NCBI RefSeq assembly: GCF_005860805.1
Contig: NZ_VCEJ01000002.1
Coordinates: forward strand, 542,375-606,374
DNA: 64,000 nt
Direction: 5' to 3'
Origin: Dyadobacter luticola
Lineage (GTDB): Bacteria; Bacteroidota; Bacteroidia; Cytophagales; Spirosomataceae
This document shows, one piece after another, positions 52,888-62,038 of the stretch. The notes below the pieces were generated by a model that was given only the letters and a program-made list of their open reading frames with translations, was not told the origin of the DNA and did not search any database. Each line of letters opens with the position of its first letter. The first letter of the stretch is position 1. The position numbers were made by a program, and so were the translations under genes.

Positions 52888-52895
52888 TACTTTTG
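52888..52895 (+). promoter_or_regulatory. Putative -7 promoter element of the DUF4345 gene
   Basis: TACTTTTG fits TAnnTTTG; the upstream -33 position (52865-52868, TTCT) is a weak match. The gene starts 43 bases downstream. The rest of the 305-base gap 52633-52937 shows nothing else. Confidence 0.45.
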
Positions 52896-52937
52896 AATCG
52901 ATAATTCTTTTCATCGTCTCAATCACAATCAATCAAT

Positions 52938-53363
52938 ATGCGCAGACCAAAACTTCTCGAAAGGGCCGCCCAGGGCTTCATTTTCTTATCCGCATTGGCA
53001 TTGCTTTCCGTCAGTGCCATGGCTTTAAAAGACCCTCAGTCGATCATGGACCTGGTAAGTGTCAAACTTACCAACAATGATGCATTCAGCTCAATAAGAG
53101 GCATTTACGGCGGCGTGAGCCTCACCTTGGTTATTTGTTTGCTTTACCTGATGTTTCATCATGTCACCGGCGGATTAGCCTTTTTGTCTTTGCTTTGGGG
53201 TTTTTATGCCTTGTCAAGAATCATCACAATATATTCAGAGGGCCCCCTCGGATCATTCGGCCAGCAGTGGTTACTGATCGAATCCACACTAGCCGTAATT
53301 GCGATCGCGCTATTCTGGGCAATGAAAAATGCGGAAGATTTGAAGCCTGCTGAGGTAAAGTAA
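52938..53363 (+). CDS. DUF4345-family small membrane protein
   Basis: The 141 residues have four membrane segments (about 13-30, 58-78, 83-101, 112-130) and motifs SIRGIYGGVSLTLVICLLYL and GGLAFLSLLWGFYALSRI typical of DUF4345. Function unknown. It may be regulated by the AraC gene that follows 136 bases later, but that gene has its own upstream sequence. Confidence 0.75.
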   Translation: MRRPKLLERAAQGFIFLSALALLSVSAMALKDPQSIMDLVSVKLTNNDAFSSIRGIYGGVSLTLVICLLYLMFHHVTGGLAFLSLLWGFYALSRIITIYSEGPLGSFGQQWLLIESTLAVIAIALFWAMKNAEDLKPAEVK

Positions 53364-53498
53364 ACCGGGGAGGAGGAGTGCCTGACTTCGGGGTGATCGT
53401 GTCCTGCTAAATGTTGGAATCCGTGTTTCGCGTGGGATCCGAATTGTTTCATTTCAAAATGCGTTCGGGAACAGGGACATTGTTTCTCGTTACTCGAA

Positions 53499-54395
53499 AT
53501 GATTTTAACACAACCAATACAAGTTTTTGCACCGGAGCTTTCCGATGTGAAAGATCCGACTGCTGGCTACTTTATCGCCGTCAGGCTGGACGATTTCTCG
53601 GAGGAAAGCCTGGTGGCGAGCACGGTTTACAGCCGCAAGGATTTTTACAAAATCTCCCTCATCACCGGGCACTCGGATTACCATTATCGTGGGGAAGTTT
53701 ACCCGTTGCGGCCCAATGACTGGGCTTTGGTTTTTACAAACACCGAGATACCGTATCGCTGGGACCTGCACGAGGAGAAATGCCGGGGTTTCAGCTGTTT
53801 GTTTACAGAAGATTTCCTGCCCCTGCATACACACATTCGCCCGGCAGACTGGGATGTTTTCAACGGAAATGCGCAATCTGTTTTTAAGTTAGATGAAAGA
53901 GAGAAGCTTCATTTTGAAGGAATTTTTCAAAAAATGCTGGCAGAACAAGCTTCCGTTTACACGCACAAGTATGACCTGCTTTTCCTGTACGTTTTGGAAT
54001 GCATTCATGGCGCGATGAAGCTGCAACCTGCAACCGAGCCGCGTCCCCAAAATGCGGCAGCAAGCCTGGTCAGGTCTTTCAAGGATTTACTTGCCAGCCA
54101 GTTCCCGATCGCCTATCCGCATCAACAGATCGGCTTGCGCTCGCCCCAGCAATTTGCCGACAAGCTCGCCGTGCATACCAATTATCTCAACCGCGTGGTA
54201 AAAGAAGTGACTGGCAAAACCACTTCACAGCTCCTGACCGAAAGGTTAATGCAGGAAGCGCACGCGCTGGTTATTCATTCCAATTGGACGATCGGCCAAA
54301 TCAGTTACAGCCTCGGGTTTGACGAGCCGACGCATTTTGCCCGCGCTTTCCGGAATCATACCGGCGTCCCACCTTCTTCTTTGCGCCAGTTATAG
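53499..54395 (+). CDS. AraC-family transcriptional regulator
   Basis: The 298 residues comprise an N-terminal cupin-like sensor (about 10-170) and a C-terminal AraC domain: QQFADKLAVHTNYLNRVVKEVTGKTTSQLL, the second HTH WTIGQISYSLGFDEPTHFARAFRNHTGVPPSSLRQL. It is intact, unlike the AraC gene at 2369. It lies 99 bases upstream of the SDR gene on the same strand, the same arrangement as at 1.5-3.2 kb but in reversed order. Confidence 0.9.
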   Translation: MILTQPIQVFAPELSDVKDPTAGYFIAVRLDDFSEESLVASTVYSRKDFYKISLITGHSDYHYRGEVYPLRPNDWALVFTNTEIPYRWDLHEEKCRGFSCLFTEDFLPLHTHIRPADWDVFNGNAQSVFKLDEREKLHFEGIFQKMLAEQASVYTHKYDLLFLYVLECIHGAMKLQPATEPRPQNAAASLVRSFKDLLASQFPIAYPHQQIGLRSPQQFADKLAVHTNYLNRVVKEVTGKTTSQLLTERLMQEAHALVIHSNWTIGQISYSLGFDEPTHFARAFRNHTGVPPSSLRQL

Positions 54396-54494
54396 CAATG
54401 GTTTGACCGAGGTCAGTTTTGGTTTGATCATGGTTAATGCTCGTTTCCTCCCGCTGGTAGTTTTGTATTTCAAAACTTACAAAGCGATTTTACT

Positions 54495-55316
54495 ATGAAA
54501 ACCTGGTTTATTACAGGCACCTCAAAGGGCTTGGGAAAAGTACTTACTGAAAAATTACTGGCAAAAGGAGATAGGGTGGTTGCAACAGTCCGGCAGGCAA
54601 ATGCGCTGGACGAATTGAAATCGCAATACCCGGATACATTATGGGTTTACATGCTTGATGTCACGGATACTGCGGCCATCAAATCGGTGGTTCGTCAGGC
54701 ATTTGGGGCAGCGGGCAGCATTGATTATGTCGTAAACAATGCCGGATATGCGCTATTCTGTGCCGTGGAAGAAGCCGGCGATGAGCAGATTCGTCAGCAA
54801 ATAGATACGAATGTGATAGGCTCCATCCAGGTTATCCGTGCTGTTCTGCCTTATTTCAGAAAGCAGGGTTACGGTCGTATTTTGCAAATTTCCTCCGCTG
54901 GCGGGCAAACGACCTACCCGAATTTCGGTTACTATCACACCACCAAATGGGCGATTGAAGGCTTTTGTGACACCATTTCCCAAGAGCTCAAACCGCTCAA
55001 CATTGGCGTTACCATCGTAGAACCCGGCGCACATCACACCTCCTTTGGCTCTGCCATGGTTACCGCCCCAGTAATGGAAGCCTACGATCAGACGCCCGCC
55101 GGGGACGTCAGAAGAGCCATCGCCGAGGGCGCATTCCCGATCAAAAACGACGTGCATGTTACGGTTCAAGCCATCATCGACAGCGTCAATGTGCATCCCG
55201 CGCCACTCAGGCTAGCTTTGGGCGGCGATGCTTACCGGGACGTCCGCGCATCTTTGGTAGCCAGACTGGAAGCACTGGACGCGCAGAAAGATCTCGCGCT
55301 GGCCAGTGAAAAATAG
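54495..55316 (+). CDS. Short-chain dehydrogenase/reductase
   Basis: The 273 residues have the classical SDR features: cofactor motif TGTSKGLG (residues 8-15), NNAG, catalytic Ser in ISSAGG and YHTTK (Tyr/Lys). NADPH preference is suggested by the early basic residues but not certain. Substrate unknown; relatives oxidise aldehydes, keto-esters or steroids. A TAGTTTTG promoter-like element lies at 54458-54465. The damaged gene at 1487 is a relative. Confidence 0.9.
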   Translation: MKTWFITGTSKGLGKVLTEKLLAKGDRVVATVRQANALDELKSQYPDTLWVYMLDVTDTAAIKSVVRQAFGAAGSIDYVVNNAGYALFCAVEEAGDEQIRQQIDTNVIGSIQVIRAVLPYFRKQGYGRILQISSAGGQTTYPNFGYYHTTKWAIEGFCDTISQELKPLNIGVTIVEPGAHHTSFGSAMVTAPVMEAYDQTPAGDVRRAIAEGAFPIKNDVHVTVQAIIDSVNVHPAPLRLALGGDAYRDVRASLVARLEALDAQKDLALASEK

Positions 55317-55443
55317 GGTAGGTTCGCCGGCTCGTCTGCGGGCTTGATACCATTTCTGTGAAGTTGCAGTTTAAACCTTGTGCGGTTTTTAAAGTCATAG
55401 ACCTGAAAACCAAGGCAATATTTTATCCTGCAAATTTTTCTTC

Positions 55444-56889
55444 ATGGAAAATATCATCAAATCGGAGCGGTTGCGACATCTGTACTGGCGGGCTGGGTTC
55501 GGGGCAAGCCCTGAGCAATGGTTGAAAGAAGACCGACCTGTTAAAAAAGTGGTGGAAGAAATGTTGGGTAACAAGCATGGCTTTCAGCCACTGACGGTGG
55601 TAGATGCCGACCAGTTTGTGAGAAACAAGACACCCAAAAAACGGATCGCTGAGGGCGGGCTCAATCGAGACGCCATTAAAATGCGTGTGAAGGAAAATGC
55701 GGAACACATCCGTGACCTGAATGTGCGCTGGGTGGAAAAGATGGCTTCGGGCGAGGATGTTCTTCGGGAGAAAATGGCTTTGTTCTGGCATGGGCATTTC
55801 GCCTGCCGTGTGCTCAATCCGGTGGCGGTGCAACATTATCTGAATACGGTCCGGCAACATGCGCTCGGCAATTTTGCAGATTTGCTGATGGCCGTTTCAA
55901 AAGAGCCTGCGATGCTTCAATTTCTTAATAATCAGCAGAACAGGAAGAATGCGCCCAATGAAAATTTTGCCCGGGAAGTAATGGAATTGTTCACATTGGG
56001 ACGCAGTTCCGGAGAATATACCGAAGCCGATATCAAAGATGCTGCCAGGGCTTTTACAGGCTGGGGATATAATGTCAGCGGCGAATTCATTTTCCGGCAA
56101 AATCAGCATGACGATGGTGAGAAAACGATCTTTGGTCAGACCGGCCAATTCAAAGGCGAAGATGTGATCCGGCTTTTGCTCGAAAAAAAGCAGACAGCCA
56201 ATTTTATTACAGGCAAAATATATCAGTTTCTGGTCAGCGAACAGACGAATAGTCCGGAAGTAAGATCACGGATCAAAATGCTTGCTGAAAACTTTTACAA
56301 ATCGGACTATAACATTGCGGGGCTTCTGAAAAGCATTCTGACCGCCGATTGGTTCTACGACCCGAAAATCCGGGGCAGCCGCATCAAATCACCCGTTGAA
56401 CTTGTCGCCGGCATGCAGCATACCTTAGGGCTGGTTTTTGAACAAAAGCAGTCGCTGATCTTTATCCAGCGCACATTGGGGCAGGTCTTGCTTTATCCCC
56501 CCAATGTAGCCGGGTGGCCAGGCGGGCGAAACTGGATTGATTCTTCAAGCCTCTTGTTCCGGATGAAATTGCCTGACCTGGTTTTGAAGTCCGGCGAGGT
56601 AACCCTGCAGCCCAAGCAGGACGGCGACGTCAATACAGAATTACTGGCCAGGCGCGGCAGTGACCTGATGCATGTAAAGCTGGACTGGAATGCATTTGAG
56701 TCCGCATTTTCGGAGATTAAATCTGACCAACTCTTCGAAGCTTTGGCGGCCTGCCTGATTCCGTTACCGCTGGAAAAAACACAGCGAGAGCTCATATTGA
56801 AAACCGCCGGAAAAAGCAGCTCGCGCGGTGAACGGATCAAAAATCTCACCATCGCATTGATGGCTTTGCCGGAGTATCAGCTTTGCTAG
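55444..56889 (+). CDS. DUF1800 family protein
   Basis: The 481 residues match the DUF1800 family: RHLYWRAGFGASPEQW at the start, NPVAVQHYLNTVRQHALGNFADLL, NFAREVMELFTLG, FTGWGYNVSG and PPNVAGWPGGRNWID. These proteins are paired across many bacteria with DUF1501; a role in cell-surface or exported protein handling is proposed but unproven. It is upstream of a DUF1501 gene by 53 bases, forming the usual pair. Confidence 0.9.
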   Translation: MENIIKSERLRHLYWRAGFGASPEQWLKEDRPVKKVVEEMLGNKHGFQPLTVVDADQFVRNKTPKKRIAEGGLNRDAIKMRVKENAEHIRDLNVRWVEKMASGEDVLREKMALFWHGHFACRVLNPVAVQHYLNTVRQHALGNFADLLMAVSKEPAMLQFLNNQQNRKNAPNENFAREVMELFTLGRSSGEYTEADIKDAARAFTGWGYNVSGEFIFRQNQHDDGEKTIFGQTGQFKGEDVIRLLLEKKQTANFITGKIYQFLVSEQTNSPEVRSRIKMLAENFYKSDYNIAGLLKSILTADWFYDPKIRGSRIKSPVELVAGMQHTLGLVFEQKQSLIFIQRTLGQVLLYPPNVAGWPGGRNWIDSSSLLFRMKLPDLVLKSGEVTLQPKQDGDVNTELLARRGSDLMHVKLDWNAFESAFSEIKSDQLFEALAACLIPLPLEKTQRELILKTAGKSSSRGERIKNLTIALMALPEYQLC

Positions 56890-56942
56890 ATGGAAATTCG
56901 TAGCTGCGTATAAGTGTGTGCGTTCTTAGTTTTATCAATTAA

Positions 56943-58172
56943 ATGGCATTGGAAATGAAACGACGGGAATTTTTAAAAAGATCGGCTTTAACGACTGCCG
57001 GAACCATGATGATTCCTTCTTTTTTGAAGGCTTATGAACTGGGGCAGATGAATGTGGGTGCGGCAGGTAGCAAAATTTTGGTAGTAATTCAACTCTCTGG
57101 CGGCAATGACGGACTTAATACGGTTATACCTTTCAGAAATGACATTTACTACCGGGAAAGGCCTTCCCTGGCAATTGCTCGCGAAAAAGTATTGGCGCTG
57201 AATGACGAGATGGGGTTCAATCCGGCACTATCACCATTGAAAGAACTCTATGATGAAGGCTTGGTGCGGGTGATCAACAATGTTGGCTACCCAAATCCCG
57301 ACAGGTCACATTTCCGCTCCATGGACATCTGGCAGACAGCCAGCAGTTCCGACCAATACTTGCAAACCGGCTGGGTAGGACGCTACATGGACGCTGCCTG
57401 CTCGGGTGCCGGCGGCTGTGCACCGCACCGGGCGGTGGAGGTGGACGATACGCTCAGTCTGAGCCTGAAAGGAAATGCGGTAAATGGCCTTGCCTTGCTC
57501 AATCCCAAAAAACTGTATAATCAAACCCGCGGCGGAATGGTGAAAGAATTGGCGCAAACCAGTAGCTCAAAAACACCGGATAACCTGGGTTATCTGTACA
57601 AAACGCTGGCTGAAACCGTATCCTCCGCAGCCTATGTGTACGATCAATCGGCGAAGTCTGTCCACCAGACAAAAGGGACATACCCCGCGCATGAGTTGGG
57701 GAAACGACTGAAAACGGTATCGGAACTAATTCAGTCAGACACAGTTACACGGGTTTATTATGTTTCCATTTCGGGTTTCGATACACATGTAAACCAGGCA
57801 GGTCAGCAAGAAAGGCTTTTGCGGCAATATGCCGAGGCGGTAAAGGCATTTATGGATGATATGAAGGCAACCAATCGCCAGGATGATGTTTTGGTGATGA
57901 CTTTTTCAGAGTTTGGTCGTCGGGTAAAGCAGAATGCGAGTAATGGTACGGACCACGGCACCGCCAACAACGTTTTTCTGGTAGGAGGGGGTCTCAGCAG
58001 CAGCGGCCATATTTACAACCAGCCGCCAGACCTGGATAATCTAGAAGAGGGCGATTTGAAATTCTCTGTTGATTTCCGGAGCATTTATGCAACCCTGCTT
58101 GCAGATTGGCTGAATGCAGACGCTCAGGCTATTCTTGGTAATAAGTTTCCTAAACTGGATCTTTGGTCCTAG
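56943..58172 (+). CDS. DUF1501 (Tat-exported sulfatase-fold) protein
   Basis: The start MALEMKRREFLKRSALTTAGTMM (the Met at 56955 is equally likely) shows a twin-arginine motif RREFLK. The rest has DUF1501/alkaline-phosphatase-like blocks: QLSGGNDGLNTVIPFRND, NPDRSHFRSMDIWQTA, and TFSEFGRRVKQNASNGTDHGTANNVFLVGG. It is exported folded by Tat and works with DUF1800. Function unknown. Confidence 0.9.
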   Translation: MALEMKRREFLKRSALTTAGTMMIPSFLKAYELGQMNVGAAGSKILVVIQLSGGNDGLNTVIPFRNDIYYRERPSLAIAREKVLALNDEMGFNPALSPLKELYDEGLVRVINNVGYPNPDRSHFRSMDIWQTASSSDQYLQTGWVGRYMDAACSGAGGCAPHRAVEVDDTLSLSLKGNAVNGLALLNPKKLYNQTRGGMVKELAQTSSSKTPDNLGYLYKTLAETVSSAAYVYDQSAKSVHQTKGTYPAHELGKRLKTVSELIQSDTVTRVYYVSISGFDTHVNQAGQQERLLRQYAEAVKAFMDDMKATNRQDDVLVMTFSEFGRRVKQNASNGTDHGTANNVFLVGGGLSSSGHIYNQPPDLDNLEEGDLKFSVDFRSIYATLLADWLNADAQAILGNKFPKLDLWS

Positions 58173-58299
58173 CAATTATTGGCAGTGCAGGCAGAATTTC
58201 AGAAGATTCTCTCACGTGGTTGCTAACGAACCATTCGAAAGCAGCTGCCAGTAATTTTCTGAGCCATCGGCAATGTTCCCTGATGGGCGCCGGCTTACG

Positions 58300-58722
58300 T
58301 CAGGCGTTGCGGGCAAGCTGCTGGTACTTCTCCACCGCCGCATCTTTGCCAGTCCGAAGTTCATCCAGCAGGCCAGGGTCAATGTCGGTCGTATAATGCC
58401 GGGCTCCCCACAGGATGTGCGACACGATAATCGGCACGATATCTAACCCTTTTTCCGTCAATCGGTATGTGAATTTTGATTTTTTATCAGCGGCTACTTC
58501 CTTGGTCAAGATGCCCTGCGATTCCAGGACGGCCAGACGATCGGCCAGCACATTGGTCGCGATTTTTTCTGCTGATTGCAGAAACTGCCCGTAAGTAGAC
58601 TTTCCTGCAAACACCATATCCCTGAGAATGAGCAGGGTCCACTTGTCCCCCAGCACGTCGAGCGAGGTGCTGATCGGGCAGGCAGAACGTTGTTTTGGCT
58701 CTTTCATAATAAATGAATTCAT
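58300..58722 (-). CDS. HxlR-family transcriptional regulator
   Basis: ATG 58722 (or the nearby Met at 58707) gives about 140 residues. The winged helix shows RSACPISTSLDVLGDKWTLLILRDMVFAGKSTYGQFLQSAEKIATNVLADRLAVLESQGIL, with the conserved Cys of many HxlR regulators that sense electrophiles or aldehydes. It is divergent from an NmrA-type oxidoreductase; two identical dyads lie in the intergenic region (58727-58778), likely operators for both genes. Confidence 0.9.
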   Translation of the reverse strand: MNSFIMKEPKQRSACPISTSLDVLGDKWTLLILRDMVFAGKSTYGQFLQSAEKIATNVLADRLAVLESQGILTKEVAADKKSKFTYRLTEKGLDIVPIIVSHILWGARHYTTDIDPGLLDELRTGKDAAVEKYQQLARNA

Positions 58723-58726
58723 TTTT

Positions 58727-58743
58727 ACTTGCTTTTTGCAAGT
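58727..58743. promoter_or_regulatory. Dyad operator 1 for the HxlR regulator
   Basis: ACTTGC-N5-GCAAGT is a perfect 6-bp dyad with spacer TTTTT, immediately upstream of the HxlR start. A second copy with the same half-sites lies 35 bases away centre to centre. Confidence 0.7.
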
Positions 58744-58761
58744 ATTATTTTTTAACTTTAC

Positions 58762-58778
58762 ACTTGCAAATCGCAAGT
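58762..58778. promoter_or_regulatory. Dyad operator 2 for the HxlR regulator
   Basis: ACTTGC-N5-GCAAGT with spacer AAATC, 33 bases before the start of the NmrA-type gene. Identical half-sites to operator 1, so one dimeric protein should bind both and control both divergent genes. Confidence 0.7.
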
Positions 58779-58810
58779 AAATATAAACTGTTTTTTTTAA
58801 TTCTTTTATT

Positions 58811-59674
58811 ATGATTTTAGTAACAGGTGCCACAGGCGGTTTAGGACGCCAAACCATCGAATTTTTGCTCAATACTACCCCGGCCTCACAGATTGCAGCT
58901 TTGGTACGGGATGTTAACAAAGCTACGGACCTCGCTGAGCGTGGTGTAGACGTCCGGCAAGCCGACTACCTTGATGAGGCTGCGCTGGTGCGGGCCTTCC
59001 AGGGCATTGATAAGGTGTTGCTGGTTTCGGCAGTAGCCTTTACCGACCGGGCACGCCAGCACAGGAATGTCATCGACGCCGCCAAAGAAGCCGGTGTAAA
59101 GCATCTGTTTTACACCAGCATCCAGCGCAGTACGAATTTTGTCATGATGGAGGTTACAGAAAGTGACCTGGCTACGGAAGCCTACCTGAAAGCATCCGGA
59201 CTTGCTTACACCATTCTCAAAAACGGCTACTATTTTGAAGGACTGGGGTATATGATTGGCAGCGAAGTGCCGGAAGCGGAGATACAGGTTCCGGCGGGAG
59301 AAGGCAAGATCGCCTTAGTGAGGCGTAGCGAACTGGCTGCTGCCACTGCCGCGCTGCTTACCAGTGAAGGACATGAAAATCAGGAGTATACCCTGTCAGG
59401 CAGCGAAGCGTATTCGTTTCACGACATTGCCCGGGAATTATCTGCACTGGCGGGCAGGCCTATTTCTTACAAAAGCATCGGGCAGTCAGAATTTGTTGCG
59501 CAGAAAGTGGCTGCAGGCTTGCCAGAAATCGTTGCCAAATTTATTGGCCAGTGGGCCGCTGCGGCAGAACATGGCATGCTGGCGGGAACCAGTGACATTG
59601 TGGAGCGTCTGCTGGGCCGCAAGCCCACATCGCTGCGGAAGTATCTGAAAGCAACTTACTTTCCGGGTACCTGA
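58811..59674 (+). CDS. NmrA-type NAD(P)H-binding oxidoreductase
   Basis: The 287 residues form an atypical SDR fold: TGATGGLGRQT near the start, GVDVRQADYLDEAALVRAFQGIDKVLLVS, and the later segment YTILKNGYYFEG (Lys/Tyr region). Relatives include quinone oxidoreductase 2 (QorB)-like and redox-sensing NmrA proteins. Divergent from the HxlR regulator and under its predicted operators. It may detoxify quinones or electrophiles (inference). Confidence 0.88.
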   Translation: MILVTGATGGLGRQTIEFLLNTTPASQIAALVRDVNKATDLAERGVDVRQADYLDEAALVRAFQGIDKVLLVSAVAFTDRARQHRNVIDAAKEAGVKHLFYTSIQRSTNFVMMEVTESDLATEAYLKASGLAYTILKNGYYFEGLGYMIGSEVPEAEIQVPAGEGKIALVRRSELAAATAALLTSEGHENQEYTLSGSEAYSFHDIARELSALAGRPISYKSIGQSEFVAQKVAAGLPEIVAKFIGQWAAAAEHGMLAGTSDIVERLLGRKPTSLRKYLKATYFPGT

Positions 59675-59717
59675 CGTTTTTCAACGACAGCCCAAGTTAC
59701 CGAGCTTTTACAGACAA

Positions 59718-60422
59718 TTAGGAATTTGCCAGCAAGTCAAGAGTTGCCTGTAACTTGCTTATTGCGAAGCTGGGTTTAAAGGTGCTTGAAGGAGTATCAT
59801 TATTCCCTTCGCTATCTGTTTTCAGCTCATGCAAAACATCGGAAACATGCTCGGAAATCAAATTATGAAGGTTTTCAACTTCCGCATGTCGCTCCTGTAG
59901 TGCATGCTGGATTGCCCGCATCGCTTTGTCAGCGGATTTCAATTCGATCAGGTTTACAACATGCCTGGCCAATATCTGCAACGCGAGAAGCTGTTGTTCC
60001 GTCAGCTCCCTGGGTATATGGTCGATCACGCAAAGCGAGCCGAGGCCAAATCCTTTGCTGTCTATGAGCGGTGCGCCGGCGTAAAATATGACATTCGGGT
60101 CATCGGTTACGAGCGGGTTTTGTGCAAACCTCTCGTCTTCGCGGGAATCGGGTACGATAAAAACCTGGGATGGATTCTGGATTGTATGGGTGCAAAATGC
60201 AAATTCCCTGGGCGTTTCTTTGACAGCCAAGCCATGGTTTGACTTAAACCACTGGCGGGAATCGTCCACCAGACTTATTAGGGAAATGGGTGTTTTGCAA
60301 ATTTCAGATGCGAGCTTGGTGATATCTTCATACTCTTTTTCAGGGAGTGAGTCGAGAATATCATATCCTTTTAAAGCGGCGAGCCTTTCTATTTCTGCAG
60401 GTGTGATGGACGTTTCAAACAT
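59718..60422 (-). CDS. GAF-domain sensor protein
   Basis: ATG 60422 ([35 protein letters not shown]) gives 234 residues: one GAF domain (about 25-160; [57 protein letters not shown]) and a coiled-coil tail. No output domain is attached. It lies close to, and divergent from, the Crp/Fnr regulator gene. It probably senses a small ligand and signals by protein contact. Confidence 0.85.
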   Translation of the reverse strand: MFETSITPAEIERLAALKGYDILDSLPEKEYEDITKLASEICKTPISLISLVDDSRQWFKSNHGLAVKETPREFAFCTHTIQNPSQVFIVPDSREDERFAQNPLVTDDPNVIFYAGAPLIDSKGFGLGSLCVIDHIPRELTEQQLLALQILARHVVNLIELKSADKAMRAIQHALQERHAEVENLHNLISEHVSDVLHELKTDSEGNNDTPSSTFKPSFAISKLQATLDLLANS

Positions 60423-60538
60423 GGTAATGATCTCTGCCAAAAGATACGGCATAAATGCAAAGATGCAAATTTTATCGACCGGGCTCCAAATTAGGCGGGA
60501 CTTATGAAAAGTCTCAGATTAATCCGAAATTGGTTTCA

Positions 60539-61150
60539 ATGAATGCTTCGCTCAACCCGCTTATCGAGACCATACGATCAATAGTACCGCTGACTCCGGC
60601 AGATGTTACTCTTATCGAGACTTTGTTCCAGCCTTTGCTGCTGAGGAAAAACGAATATTTTGTTCAGTCCGGACAAGTTTGTCAACATGTAGGCTTCATT
60701 CAATCAGGTTTGGTCCGGTATTTTGTCAACCAGGACGGCGACGAAAAGATCTATGACTTTGGTTTGGAAAACGACTTTGTCTGTGACTATGAAAGCTTCG
60801 TCCCGCAAAAGCCCTGTCGGCGCGACATTCAGGCTATTGAAGATTCCAGTCTTTGGGTGATTTCATGGACCAATCTGCAACGTCTGTTTTCCGAACTTAC
60901 TTATGGTGAGCGCTTTGGCCGGATCGCTATCGAGCAGGTTTTTGTCAGGACGATCGGGCAGTTGGTCTCACTTTACACGGATTCGCCAGAGCGCCGGTAC
61001 CAGGCATTTTTAGATGAGTATCCAACGCTGCCGCCCCGGATTACACAATACCATATATCTTCCTTTGTTGGGGTCAAACCGCAATCGCTGAGCCGGATAC
61101 GGGCGCGATGGGCGGGGAAGGATTACAATCGTCTTTCTTCACCTGAGTGA
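60539..61150 (+). CDS. Crp/Fnr-family transcriptional regulator
   Basis: ATG 60539 (MNASLNPLIETIRSIVPL) gives 203 residues: a cyclic-nucleotide-binding-like domain (about 22-130; LLRKNEYFVQSGQVCQHVGFIQSGLVRYFV) and a short HTH end (PTLPPRITQYHISSFVGVKPQSLSRIRARWA). The sensor lacks Fnr cysteines, so it is a Crp-like heterodimer/FeS-free type as usual in Bacteroidota. Downstream membrane protein gene is 58 bases away and may be its target. Confidence 0.88.
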   Translation: MNASLNPLIETIRSIVPLTPADVTLIETLFQPLLLRKNEYFVQSGQVCQHVGFIQSGLVRYFVNQDGDEKIYDFGLENDFVCDYESFVPQKPCRRDIQAIEDSSLWVISWTNLQRLFSELTYGERFGRIAIEQVFVRTIGQLVSLYTDSPERRYQAFLDEYPTLPPRITQYHISSFVGVKPQSLSRIRARWAGKDYNRLSSPE

Positions 61151-61208
61151 ATGCACAGGCAGGGGCTGCTGACCAATTTTGTGCTGTACTTTAAAAACGC
61201 ACAAGATC

Positions 61209-61586
61209 ATGTCAACACAACCTATTTCTTCTTCACTCAGGCTGATAAGCCTGCTACTTGGTTTGGGAATGCTATTTATTGGCGCCCGTTTCCTGATTGC
61301 CCCGGAAGTCGGTGAAGCCGGATTTGGCCTGCACTATGACCAGCCGAATTATGCTTTCCACAGCATTAAGGGCATCCGGGACATTTTCTCGGGACTGCTC
61401 ATCGTGCTCTTCGCCTGGTCGCACGACCGCAGAGCGTTATTTCTGACCTTATTGGCCGGCTCCATCATTCCTTTGGCTGACATGATCACTGTCTGGCAAA
61501 CACCAGGCAGTAATCTGTGGGCCATGCTTATTCACGGAGGGACCGTCGTTACACTGTGGGTGATGAGCTATTTTTTAAGGCATTAA
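61209..61586 (+). CDS. DUF4267-family small membrane protein
   Basis: ATG 61209 (MSTQPISSSLRLISLLLGLG) gives 125 residues with four membrane segments and the family phrases YAFHSIKGIRDIFSGLLIVLFAW, ALFLTLLAGSIIPLADMITVWQTPGS and HGGTVVTLWVMSYFL. Function unknown. Its position directly after the Crp/Fnr gene on the same strand suggests shared control. Confidence 0.85.
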   Translation: MSTQPISSSLRLISLLLGLGMLFIGARFLIAPEVGEAGFGLHYDQPNYAFHSIKGIRDIFSGLLIVLFAWSHDRRALFLTLLAGSIIPLADMITVWQTPGSNLWAMLIHGGTVVTLWVMSYFLRH

Positions 61587-61611
61587 ATAAATCAAACATT
61601 CATTACAAAGA

Positions 61612-61656
61612 TTTGGGAAACCAGTCGGTTGTATTATATTTGCAACCGACTGGTTT
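61612..61656 (+). promoter_or_regulatory. Promoter with overlapping palindromic operator for the ArsR operon
   Basis: TTTG at 61612-61615 and TATATTTG at 61635-61642 are spaced 19 bases apart, an exact fit to the Bacteroidota consensus TTTG-N19-TAnnTTTG. The -7 element lies in the 11-base spacer of a perfect 14-bp dyad, AAACCAGTCGGTTG (61618-61631) and CAACCGACTGGTTT (61643-61656). A dimeric repressor bound there would block the promoter, so ArsR autorepression is expected. Confidence 0.8.
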
Positions 61657-61717
61657 CTTTTTGTCTATACAAGAAGATCTTAATCAAACGGTTTTTATAA
61701 CGATCAACAAACATTTC

Positions 61718-62038
61718 ATGAGAAGAGATATTTTCCAAGCCATCGCCGATCCTACCCGAAGAGCAATCATCTTACTGATCGCGGTACAAGCCATGACACC
61801 CAACGCGCTTGCCGAGCATTTTGATACCACCCGACAAGCGATTTCCAAGCATTTGAAGGTACTTATACAGTGTGAGCTGGTTAAACCACAACAACAAGGC
61901 AGGCAGATTTACTATCAGCTTGAAGTTGAAAAAATAGATGAAATAGACCACTGGCTGCGACAATTCCGAAAAATCTGGGAAAGCCGCTTCGAACGTCTGG
62001 ACGACCTTTTAACAACACTTAAAAAACAACAGCAATGA
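61718..62038 (+). CDS. ArsR-family transcriptional repressor
   Basis: ATG 61718 (MRRDIFQAIADPTRRAIILLI) gives 106 residues, a winged helix with AEHFDTTRQAISKHLKVLIQCELVK, typical of ArsR/SmtB-type repressors without metal-binding cysteines. Its stop overlaps the ATG of the next SRPBCC gene (ATGA at 62035), the standard ArsR-AHSA1 operon. It follows its own promoter/operator at 61612-61656. Confidence 0.9.
   Translation: MRRDIFQAIADPTRRAIILLIAVQAMTPNALAEHFDTTRQAISKHLKVLIQCELVKPQQQGRQIYYQLEVEKIDEIDHWLRQFRKIWESRFERLDDLLTTLKKQQQ

Noticed and set aside
55605..55630. GTTTGTGAGAAAC as a twelfth array repeat
   Set aside because: It lies inside the DUF1800 coding sequence, has no left arm and matches only a few bases.
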